From assembly GCA_037102815.1 (NCBI GenBank), contig BTPP01000001.1, positions 583,001 through 647,000 of the forward strand: 64,000 nucleotides of DNA, read 5' to 3'. Below the pieces are notes generated by a model, which searched no databases, was not told where the DNA came from, and was given only the letters and a program-made list of their open reading frames with translations. Positions 1-10,929 of the stretch are shown here, in pieces (position 1 is the stretch's first letter; each line of letters begins with the position of its first letter). Source of the DNA: Neurospora intermedia (taxonomy: Eukaryota > Ascomycota > Sordariomycetes > Sordariales > Sordariaceae). The position numbers and the translations under genes were made by a program.

Positions 1-859
1 TTAAACTTAAATAATTTATAGAAATACTTAATATTATTTAGAAAATTCAATTTTAATAATATTTAAAAGTTTATTAAATATAAATATAAAATAAAGTTAT
101 TAATTTAAAAAAGAAAATATATATAAAACATTATATTATCTTTATTTATATACTTTCTATTTATAAAAATACTTATATATTTCTTTAATTTAATAATATA
201 TAAAAGGGTTTTATTATAATTTACCAAAATAAATTATTTAAAAATAGGTTTAAGAAAAATACTTATTTAAAACTATAAACTATTTTTAATATTAATAAAT
301 ATATATACTTATTATTTTATATTTATATAAATTATTTAAAGTCTTCTTACTATTCGAATATAATTTATAAAGTATAATTATAAATATATAATAGAATATA
401 TAATCAACCAACGTTAATTAATCGTAACCAATAATTATTTTTATATATTCTTAAGAATTTTCTCTATACTTCTATACTTTACCAAACTTCAAAATATATA
501 TATATATATAAGATACCTTATAATTCAATAGACGTAAAAGAATATAATAAATATAAATTTATAAGACGTATAATATAAGGTAAATATTTTTATAAAATAT
601 ACGTTTAGTATTCTTACGTATCTCTCTTCTATTTTAAGGGCGAAGACTTAGCTACCTTACGCCTTTTCTTTTCCTCGACCAACACCTCTTCTATCTCCTC
701 CAAATTACTAAGGGTTATCTCTTCCATTATTTTATTTTTATTCTTATCCGTCCAAAGCTCCCAAATATCCTCCTCAAACTCCTTCTTCTTCTTCTATTCG
801 ATAGCCTTCTTCTTAAACGAGTATCTACTACTTGAGTTCGTATAGTAGTAATACATATA
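1..859. other. AT-rich RIP-mutated relic left of LTR element 1
   Basis: Very AT-rich DNA with no usable reading frame. Between about 600 and 840 the minus strand keeps a coding-like, Glu/Lys-rich stretch (contains WELWTDKN, then EEVLVEEKKRRK) in better base balance than its surroundings. Removing LTR element 1 would join this DNA directly to 10,124-10,645, which also reads best on the minus strand, so the two may be halves of one older inserted sequence. I do not recognise the family. No telomere repeats are seen at the window edge. Confidence 0.5.
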
Positions 860-864
860 CGCAC
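860..864. repeat. Target-site duplication of LTR element 1, left copy
   Basis: CGCAC directly before the 5' LTR, matched exactly by CGCAC at 10,119-10,123 directly after the 3' LTR. A 5-bp duplication is usual for Ty3/gypsy integrases. Confidence 0.9.
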
Positions 865-1204
865 TGTCAGGAGGCGAAGAGCCTGCGCACCGAAGCACTC
901 CAACGGTCGCTGCTCCGCTCCGTCGGCCGAAGCGGTAGACTAATAACGGCAGCGCCTATATCGGGTTGGGCTCGCGGGAAGGATAATCCGGCACTGCGTC
1001 GGGGCGCTAGACTAGTACGGGACTCTATAACGCTTATTAGCGGATAAATAGAGTTTGTATAGGTATAAAAGAGGTTTAACGAAGTATAATTCATTATAGT
1101 CGGTAGTTATTAATATATTTTTAAATTAACCCCTAACTTACCGTCCCCTACGTATAGCTACGACCGTAGTCACCTTAGCTTACCTTTCGCTTACGTTCCT
1201 AATA
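865..1204 (+). repeat. 5' LTR of element 1
   Basis: 340 bp, starting TGTCAGGAGG and ending in a RIP-altered CA. It matches 9777-10,118 along its whole length; the differences are overwhelmingly C/G versus T/A. It is clearly less AT-rich than the internal region in its first half. Confidence 0.92.
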
Positions 1205-4200
1205 AATTAATAGCTCTTCCTCCGGGAATTGAGCTAATATTATTAAAATATATATACGTAACGGCCGGTTTATTTCTTATACTACCGAAGTTATTCTTCG
1301 TCCCTCTCGTATTACTACCCCTATAATTATTATAATTAAAATAATTTAACCTCCTCCGCTTTCCTTGCAATAATATTAATCTACTGTAGAGTCTATTAAA
1401 GAAAATAATAATAAAGACTACCCCTTTATACTACCTTAGACTCTCTATTTATATTTTTAAATTTTAAAAGCCGACGAGCTCGTATGTAAATAATAATTAT
1501 TCGAATTCCAATTTACTATAATTAAACTTCTCCTTAATTATTTCCCTTTATATATATCCTAATAAAATTAATTTACTTTCGTAGGCCTTACTAAATAAAA
1601 TTTAGTAGGAAATTACCCCCCTATCCCTACCGGGTTCTATTATTAAAACTACCTCTTCTATAATTAAACCTATATTTCTACTATACTTCCCTTTACTACC
1701 CCCTCGTTAGTAGCTATTACTATAATTACCCCTTTACTAATTACAATTACGCTAATTCGTATTAAATACCGTTCTAAATATAATATTATTAAATTTACTA
1801 GCGAAAATTTCTTATAACTATAGAATTACCTCTATAATATTAATACGTATTTTTAAAAATACCTCCGTACTTCCTTCTTATTTACCGTTAATTATATCGA
1901 AAATAATCCTAAGAATATATAAATTAAATATATATTAGTTCTCCGTAGTAAATCCGGGTATAATACTATTTGTAATACGTTTACGTAGAGTAATTTCCGT
2001 ACTTTCTTAAAAACCAAATATAATAATAATATTTAAACTATTAAATAATCTACTCTCAATAAATTCGAACGTATATAGTAAGGCGCCTCAAAAACCGTTC
2101 GTAATTTCTATAACCGCTATTATATTAAAAAATTCAATTTATTATACAATTAACCGGAATATATTCGGATCGTTACGTAGGCTAATCGATTGCGCCCCCT
2201 TTTTAAATAAAACGTCCTTTTAATAGCTAGTATTAATATAATAAACGAAGTAATAACGTATATAAAACGGTTAGAAGGCTTAGAAAGTATTAAACCGTTC
2301 GTATTATATTACTAAAACTAAATATTTTTAGGGTATACTCTACTATCTTTTTCGTTTTTATACCTTCTTACTTCCTTTACAAATATCCCTCTTCTATTAT
2401 CTTATAATACTAACCCTTCCGATTTTCCCCGTCGCCCCCCTATTACTTTTTAAATAAATCCTAATTTTATTTATTCTTTTTATTACTAAAAAGGTTATAC
2501 GTATAATTATTATACCTAACCGAAGCTATTAAATACCTACTATAAATATAGTATAACGGATTATTTTATAATAATATACTAAAACCGAACTTATTATAAT
2601 TATAGCTAAGTTAGCTATTTAGTACGGAATTATATTATCCCCGCAAGTACCCCTTTATATAGAACGAACGCTAAATTAATTGTAATTAGAATAGTAATTA
2701 CAACCGCCTAGGACAATACAAGTAAATTACAACTATATTTAGAAATAAAATTATTAGTAAGGACTTATAAAAATTAATAGAATATATAAGGGTTAATAGA
2801 TTCGAGCGTAGAATTAAATCTAATTAATAAGTATTTACTCTTATTAAATGTAAAAATTAATCTAATACCCTATTATTTTATTAATTTCTCTCTTTAGCCT
2901 ATTCCTATATATAGTACAATTACTTATTTTATTAAAATATATAATTCCTATAGTATTAAACGGACGAAGCAAATTACTTTTATTATAATTAAATTTCCGG
3001 CTATAGAAATTATTTTCGGTTACCCCTAATTTTATAAATAGAACCCTAATATTAATTAATAGTAATAATCGTTTCGATTTTATATTAAAACTAGCGATTT
3101 TATATTAAACGTAGTACTAGTAAAAGAAATATATAACGTTATAACTATTCTAATAGAATTATAATAAAATTTAATTCTATTATTAGACCCCTAGGAAATA
3201 GTAAAGGTAAAAGAGGGTTTCTACCCTCCTACGTATACGAATATCCTATTCGAAATCCCCTTTTCCTTAGTATCTAAATTTATAACCCTACCTATTATAC
3301 TAAAGTCGGCTGAAACGCTTCTAATCCCTACGTCCCTAATAAAAGTCTTTCGGGTAATGTTTAATAGTATTTACCCTACCCTAATACCCCCTATAGAACT
3401 AACGCTACCGCAACCCTTAAAATTACTAGAAGAAACCGAAGGTAAACTTACTATTTCTAAACCGATTATCCTATCGGAATATAAAGAATTCCAATCGGTA
3501 TTCGAAACTTCGGCTATACCCCTACCCTAATATAACCGGTTAAAATATTATATTAATTTAATTAAAGGAGAATTAACGCTTTAAAGACCGATTTATATAT
3601 TAAACGTTAAAGAATTAAAAATATTATATAAATAATTAATAGAAGTACTTTAAAAGGGATAGATTCGTCCTTCTATTAATTTAGCGGGCGCCCTTATTAT
3701 TTTTATTCTAAAGAAAGGTAGAAAATTAAAGTTCTATATCGATTTTAGAATATTAAATAAAGTTACGAAGAAAAATCGGACGGCGTTACCCTTTATTTAA
3801 AAAATTCTAAATCGGTTATTATCGGTTAAAGTCTTTACTAAATTAGATTTAAAGGACGCGTACTATAGGATTCGGATTCGAGAGGGAGACGAAGAAAAGA
3901 CGGCCTTTCGTATAAAATATAAATACTATAAATTTTTAATTATATTAATAGGGTTAGCGAACGTATTAATAATATTTTAAATATATATTAATAATATATT
4001 AGCAAGGCTAATAAATATAATATATATTATTTACTTTAATAATATCCTAATTTATAGTAAGAACGAAGAAGATTATATTAATTATATTAAAAAAGTCCTT
4101 TAACGGCTATAAAATTGGAACTTCTATATAAATTTAAGTAAGTACGAATTTTATATAAAGAAGGTATTATTCTTAGAATATATTATTTCCCCGGAGGGTA

Positions 4201-6824
4201 TATTAATAGATTTAAAGAGGGTCGCAATAATTATAGAATAGGAAGTTCCGGCGAACGTTTATAATATTTAAATCTTCCTAAGGTTTATAGGATTTTATTA
4301 GCGCTTTATAATATTATACTCCAAAGTAACTATACCCCTAACGGAATTATTAAAGGGCGATAAATAGAGGCTATTTAAATTTATAAAGGAAGCGGGGGAA
4401 GTATTTGTAGAATTTAAAAAATTATTCTAAAAAACTCCTATATTATACTATTTCGACCCGGTATTATAAATCCGAATAGAGATAAACGTATCGGACTTTA
4501 CAATTAGGATAATTCTTATATAACTATATAGTAATAAATAATACCTAGTAACTTTTTTTTCGAAGAAAAAATCGTTAGAAGAAATAAAATACAAGGTTAG
4601 GGATAAAGAATTATTAGTAATTGTAGGAATACTAAAGGTATAGAAGTAATATTTATTATATATAAATAAACTATTCTTAATAATTATAAATTATTTAAAC
4701 TTATAGTATTTTTAAAATAAGGAGCGGACTAGTATAAAGTAGAATTAGTAGGCGTTAGAACTAATAATATATAATTTTAGAATTAAATACCGACTAAGAA
4801 AATTAAATCTAATAAATAGGTTATTAAAGAAATTATAATTATAAAGAAAAGAACCGGAAATAAGGGGCGACTACCTATTAATAAAGGTTATTAAAAGGAG
4901 CGAAGAAAAGGGCCGGGCAATAAAGGAAAATTAAGTATTAAGAGCACTAGTAAAACGGGTAATTTTAATTAGGAAGGAGGCTTAAAGGACGGCGGCGGAG
5001 GAGAGAGAATAATAATAAAATATAAATAAAATAGAAAAAGGTTAGGTATTAGAGGGTAAAGAAATCGAACTACGGGAAGAAAAGTAAAGTTCGAAGGAGG
5101 AGGGTAAGGTAAATAAGGAAGGGAAAAAGCGAAAGAAGGTTGAGAGTAATAGTAGAAAGGATAAAGTAGTAAAAAAGAAGGTAAAGTTCGTAAACAAGGC
5201 CGCTATTAAATTAAGGAAGGAAAATAAAAGTATTATAGTAGGGAATGTAGGCGGGTATACGGTAGTAATAAAAGTATAGAAGGACGAAGAATAATTACTA
5301 TTATTAGGATAGTAATTATTAGAAGTATAGAAGGAGGATCTATTTATTATTGAAGAAGTATAGAAGAATAGCGAAGGAAAGAGACGAATAAAAAATTAAA
5401 AGATAGGGGAAAATAGAACTCTATAGTATTAATATTAAATTTATATTCTAGAACGTATACGGGCCGAATTACTCTATACTTACTATAATATAATAATAAC
5501 TAAGTACCCAAATTAAAAGAAAACGTTAAAATATATTAATTAATTCTATTACTAACCTACTATTATAATTAATATCGAATTATATATCTACGAATATCCA
5601 ATATACTAAAAGGCTAAACCTTGTAACTACCGACTATATAAATTATTAAAGTCGCTACCTATCCCTATTATCCTTTAGTAAAATATTTCGTACAATTTTA
5701 TTATAGGAATACTAAAATTATTTAACCTTATATTTAATCGGATTTATAACGTAATTTTTATTATTATTAACCGTTTTATTAAATACGCTTTATATATTCT
5801 TATATAAAAAATAATTAACGTTTAACAATTTATATTCCTCTTTTAATAAAATATCTTCTAGTAATTTAGCCTCCCGGATTCTATTATATTAAATAGAAGT
5901 AGCCTTTTTATAAACTAATTTTAGAAAATTTATTATAAATTCTTAAATATTTATAAACGCTTCAATATAGCCTAATACCCCTAAACGGACGGATAAACGG
6001 AGAGGTAGAATTAAAATTTAAAATTATACTTTCGAATCTTCTATAATATAGAGTAGATTAATTAGGCTGAAAAAATTATATTAATATAATAGACGTATAA
6101 TAACTATTTCTATACTGCTATTGGAAAATCCCTGTTGGAGCTACTCTTCGGGTATTATCTTCGGGGACCGGCGGACTTAGAACGAAGGTAAAGGATAGTC
6201 CTTCCTATAATAACTACCGAACGGATCGACAAATTATTTTATAAATAATTAAAAATTATAGTAATTTTAAAGGTTGTTAATTAAAGGTATACGAAATAAT
6301 ATAATAAAATTCGGAAGTTAAAGGAGTTCGACGTTAAGAATTAAATTCTATTTAATATAAAGTATATTAAATAATACTACCTAAGTGCTAAATTAGTAAA
6401 TAAGTTTTTAGGACCCTTCTAAATTACTAAGGTCGTTAAGGAAAAGAAAATAGCCTACTAATTTATACTCCTTACATATTATTATATTTACCTAATATTC
6501 CCTATTGCCCTACTAGAATTATATTATAGAAATCCCGCTATAGTAGTACTACGAAGGGAAATTGTAAATATTAAGGAGGATAATATTTAGTATAAAATTA
6601 AAGTAATTATAAAGTATTATAAATCCGGCTACTAATATTAATTCTAAATTAAATAGAAGGGGTATTTAGATAATAAAAATTCGTAGGTTTTATAAGAAGA
6701 TATAAATTACCCGGACCTCCTTAAGGAATATAAAACTAAAGAAATATAATAATAGCGTACTAGCAGCAGGCCAATTATTAAATTAATAAGAGTTAGTTAA
6801 ATAAAAGGAGGAGAATAATAATTA

Positions 6825-7210
6825 TTAAAAAACGCAAAGTAGAAACGCAAAACGCAAACGCAAAATATAAAACGCAAACGTAAAACGTAGACGTAAAACG
6901 CAAAACGCAAACGTAAAACGCAAACGTAAAACGAAGACGTAAAGCGCAAAGCAAAAATATAAAATAAAAATATAAAAGTAAAAATACAAAGCAAAGACGC
7001 AAGACGCAAATGTAAAATGCAAATGTAAAACGCAAATATAAAACGCGAAATAGAGATGTAAAGTAATAATATAAAAGTAGAAATATAGAGCAAAAATATA
7101 AGGCGGAAATATAAAGTAGAAATACAAAGTAAAAACGCAAAATGCAAATGCAAAACGCAAATATAAAACGCAAAACGCAAATATAAAATATAAATATAAA
7201 ATATAGAATA
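6825..7210. repeat. Degenerate tandem repeat of CGCAAA/TGTAAA type words
   Basis: About 380 bp inside element 1 built from short units of the form AAAACGCAAA, AAATGTAAAA and AAATATAAAG. All three minus-strand frames stay open here (about 110-127 codons each) and give Phe/Leu/Tyr/Cys/Arg-rich strings. That is a repeat artefact, not coding. The C/T and G/A variation between units is what RIP would leave on a once regular array. Confidence 0.85.
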
Positions 7211-7970
7211 AAAATACTAAATAGAACGAAAAAATAGGAGGGGAAAATAATTTAGATTTATTATAGAAAATTAATAAGGCGCTAAGAAGAATATAACCCG
7301 TATTATCTATTATTATCCTAAATAAAAAAATCCTTAATAATATCCGTTATTATTAATATAAAATTAAAACCTATAACTTTAAAAGGAATACTCCTACGTA
7401 CTACCGCGCCTATTAATAATATTTATAAATATTACCTTATACTATCTACTTATAATCCTCCTGTATAAATTCTAATAATTTATTTAATTTTCTATTTAGT
7501 AATATTAACTTCCTATTAACTAACTAATATTAAGGACTATAACTATAATTAGGGGAGGGAAGGACCTAAGTAGGAATATTCGGCGTAGAAATATTTATAG
7601 GGGAGCCAACGGGGGCTACCGAATTAATATTAGCATTAATATTACTAATACTATAATAACCTAATTTTAAATAACCTTTATAAATAAAATTAGAAGCGTA
7701 AAATATTCTAAATAATATTGTAAGGAGACTATTATTAACTAAATATACCTATATAGCCGTTTAAAACGCTACTATAAAATATTATAACTATTATAGGAAG
7801 GGGGTAGGTAGGGGGCTATTAATATTAATAAAACGTACAATTTCAACCGCTATATCCTATATAACGTTCTGCAAATTACAAATACCGTAGAGGACCTTGA
7901 ATATATAGTAGCGTAGCGATAGCGAATACTGCGATATTTCGTTGAACTCTAGAAGAAAAAGATATTAGCG

Positions 7971-7974
<4 letters not shown>

Positions 7975-8017
<43 letters not shown>
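7975..8017 (+). repeat. Poly-A tract, 43 A
   Basis: An uninterrupted run of 43 adenines inside element 1, between integrase and the 3' LTR. It could be a homopolymer expansion or the tail of a poly-A element that inserted before RIP. I see no target duplication or recognisable LINE domain beside it. Confidence 0.9.
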
Positions 8018-8019
<2 letters not shown>

Positions 8020-9233
8020 AAAAGGAAACGTACCTTTAATTTAATAAGTATTCTAGCTAATCTTTTTAAAAACTTTATACAAATTTAGGGCTGGGGTATT
8101 CGCAAATATTTAGGTAAGAGTAATACTATATTCTAAATAAGTAAAGGGATAAATATTATTAGAAAATAAAAAAAAGAATAGCCGAGCGAAGGTTAATAAT
8201 AGGTATAAAGCGAAAGGAAGGGGAGGACGGAGTAGAAAAAAGAAAATAAAGAAGGGAAATAAATATACTAATTAAACGCTTTAGGGAAGCGGAGGTTAAT
8301 ACGTAAATATATAGTAGTAAAGTATATATCCGCAGGGGGGGCGGGTATAGGCGAAGGAGGGGCGGATATAGTAGTAAAAGTAAAAATAGGAAGAAAAAAA
8401 AAAGGAAAGGTAAAGAAGGTAAATAGAAAAGACGTTATATAAACGAGGGAAGAGGTCTTTATATAAATATAAATCGAAGTAAATAAATATAATTCTAAAT
8501 AAACGAATATAAAATAATATAAGGTAGAAGAACCGTTAAGTAATTATATAAATAGTAGGAAGGAGTAAATAGGAGGATAAAACGAGGGCGATAGTTAAAA
8601 GGGGAAAAATAGGATAATTAAATAATAGGGTAATTATAAAAAAATAAAAGAGAAGGACGAAAGTAGGAAAATATATAATTCGGATTATAATAGGGAGAGT
8701 AGAGATAGTAATTAAGAATCGTACTATTAAAATAAGAGAATAATATAAAGGATAAAGCAAAAATAACGGAAGAGTAATTAGGAAAATACAATATAAGCGA
8801 GGGGGCTTACAATAAAAATAATATTTAGAATTATAAAAAGCGAAGGAAGGGGACGAAGGTCCTAAGGATAGAACCTATAAGGAGGGGGATTGTATTTAAG
8901 TATTATAATAGGCCGTAGTAAATATAAATAATGGAGAACGTCCGGCGAAAGAAACTCCGGGGGATAATAATACTAGTATTCTTAAAATAATAGTAAGCGT
9001 AATAATAAGTTCGGTACGAATAATAAAAAATAGACTATAAGAAGAATTATAGAGTATAATTATAATAGTATTCTAAAGTATTTATTAATACTATTAAATT
9101 TAATATAGTATTTATCGTTAAATAAAATAATATTTACTACCTTATACGCCTATAGGGTACTAATTATAGTAACGGTCGGGAATCCGGTTAACTCTTTAAA
9201 TCTAATACTAGTTTTATATCTATATTTAGAGTT

Positions 9234-9565
9234 TGCGAGAATAGATATTACAATACTAATAATTCGGCGGGCAGCTCGCCGCATTAGAATTTATAAGGAT
9301 AAACATTATAATACTAATCTTCTAGCGGACAGCTCCAGGTCCGTATTTGGAGTTTATAAGAATAGATATTATAATACTAATATTTTAATAGCCGTATTTA
9401 GAGTTTATAAGAATAAATATTATAATGCTAATATTCTAACGGCCGTATTTAGAACTTATAAGAATAGATATTATAATACCGACCTTCTAACGGGCAATTT
9501 CGTATCCGTATTTAGAATTTATAAAAATAGATATTATAATACTAATATCCTAGCGAATGGCTTAT
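9234..9565 (+). repeat. Six imperfect tandem units of about 51-63 bp
   Basis: Units share the core AGTTTATAAGAATAGATATT followed by ATAATACTAATATTCTA and a GC-rich tail (CGGCCGTATTTA or a longer variant with GGGCAGCTCGCC / GGACAGCTCCAG). Unit starts lie near 9237, 9290, 9351, 9401, 9452 and 9515. They lie just upstream of the 3' LTR of element 1, the U3-proximal position where subterminal repeats are often found in LTR elements. Confidence 0.85.
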
Positions 9566-9776
9566 AGACGGAGAAACGGCTATAATATCCGGAATATAAT
9601 ATTAACGACCGTTATAAGCAACGGTTCGCCGAACCGGTAAGCGAAGATATTGTACCCTCGCCGATAATGTAGCCCGATAACGTTATAATAGTATAGTACC
9701 GACGCCCTCTACTACTTAACCGGAATCTACTACGAATTACGGAGGTTCCGAAGACGGAACCTATAAGGGGGGGGGT

Positions 9777-10118
9777 TGTATTAGGAGGCAAAAAGCCTAC
9801 GTACCGAAGTACTCCAACGGTCGCTACTCCGCTCCGTCGGCCGAAGTAGTAGATTAACAACGGTAGCGCCTATATTAAATTAGGCTCGTAGGAAGAATAA
9901 TCTAATACTACGTCGGGGCGCTAGATTAGTATAGGACTCTATAACGCTTATTAGCGGATAAATAGAGTTTGTATAGGTATAAAAGAGGTTCAACGAAGTA
10001 TAATTTATTATAGTCGGTAATTATCAATACATCTTTAGATTAACCCCTAACTTACCGTCCCCTACGTATAGCTACGACCGTAGTCACTTCAGCCTACCTT
10101 TCGCCTACGTTCCTAACA
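9777..10118 (+). repeat. 3' LTR of element 1
   Basis: 342 bp, starting TGTATTAGGAGG and ending CCTAACA, preceded by a run of G (polypurine tract). It is the partner of 865-1204. Confidence 0.92.
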
Positions 10119-10123
10119 CGCAC
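10119..10123. repeat. Target-site duplication of LTR element 1, right copy
   Basis: CGCAC, identical to 860-864. Confidence 0.9.
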
Positions 10124-10645
10124 CGTCTAATACCTCTTAGGGCGGAATAATATATTATTTAATCGGTTATAAAATTACAATATAAGTATACCTAATATAT
10201 TCCTCTCCCTTTATATCCTTTCCTAATTTAAAAAGATAGGCAGCAATAGTAATTATATTACCCGGTATTTTAATCTTTAGAATAATAACTTCCTAAGCCT
10301 TATTTTTTATAACCTTACAAGCCTTCTATAAATATATAATTTCCTATTAATATTAATTAGAATTAATTGCCTCCGATCGCATTTAAATAATTTTAACGTA
10401 CTATATTTTTATTTACTATTTTAAATATAATATTTATATTACAACCTTCAAACTTCTTAAGTAAATATATAGTCTACTATTCGGGTATTATTATATTATC
10501 TTATATTAGGGAGGGGTTAAACAAATATTGGCCCTAGTATATCTATTAAATCGGTATTTTAGTATATTTTATATAGTTAGTATAAACGTTTAGTATTTAT
10601 AATAGGAACTTTAGAGGGACGTAAGGAGGACGGTAGTAGAGTAGC
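10124..10645. other. RIP-mutated relic between the two LTR elements
   Basis: About 520 bp of AT-rich DNA lying between the two target duplications. It is older than both insertions. It was once contiguous with 1-859 on one side and with the DNA from 18,330 on the other. The minus strand has short coding-like patches but nothing I can name. Confidence 0.6.
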
Positions 10646-10650
10646 GATAG
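10646..10650. repeat. Target-site duplication of LTR element 2, left copy
   Basis: GATAG, repeated exactly at 18,325-18,329. Confidence 0.88.
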
Positions 10651-10929
10651 TAATGCGGAAATATGGGTTGTTATTACAATCCGATAGAACATCCCAAGTA
10701 TATAGAATATTCTGTGTTGGAAAGTATAATAATGAAGAAAGGAAGAGAGAGTCGGAGTATTGGGCCTTGTAGTAGGTTATTTATCCCTAGCTCCGAGTCC
10801 CACTTCCTATCCTATTTACTAGCCTTCGGCCTAGTAAATGCCGGCTAGGTCGGGTGATGTCACCCGTCCTGGTCGGGGGACCTTTTGTTATATGTATTTA
10901 TGTAATCTAATTTATAGTTTCCGGTATTA
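10651..10929 (-). repeat. LTR of element 2, inner copy (3' LTR in element orientation)
   Basis: 279 bp, matching 18,046-18,324 end to end. It contains the GC-rich core GCCTTCGGCCTAGT and GGTCGGGTGATGTCACCCGTCC, which can fold as small hairpins. The reading frame at 10,663-10,848 inside it is an LTR artefact. Confidence 0.9.

Larger units (their letters stand above)
865..10118 (+). mobile_element. LTR retrotransposon 1, Ty3/gypsy-type, RIP-ruined
   Basis: A complete but dead element of 9,254 bp: 5' LTR 865-1204, 3' LTR 9777-10,118, a G-rich polypurine tract just before the 3' LTR, and a perfect 5-bp target duplication. Gypsy-type pol order is visible on the plus strand: reverse transcriptase about 3.6-4.15 kb (a YIDFR-like box, then an LDLKDAYY-like box), RNase H near 4.43-4.75 kb, and integrase about 5.6-6.6 kb (an LPIP..DFI.GIPK-like segment). 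Gag would lie upstream and is not recognisable. About 3 kb between integrase and the 3' LTR holds repeats and an A43 run and no domain I know. It is broken throughout, with far more than ten stops in every frame. The perfect target duplication suggests a fairly recent insertion mutated quickly by RIP, so LTR divergence cannot be used as a clock. Confidence 0.9.

Noticed and set aside
832-1094. Small open frames on both strands at the left LTR, and similar ones near 9,612-9,860 and 10,663-10,848
   Set aside because: They lie inside or beside LTRs and follow LTR repeats; no protein evidence.
6793-7180. Three overlapping minus-strand frames of 111-127 codons
   Set aside because: All three frames are open at once because the DNA is a short repeat. 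The products are Phe/Leu/Cys repeats inside a retroelement fossil.
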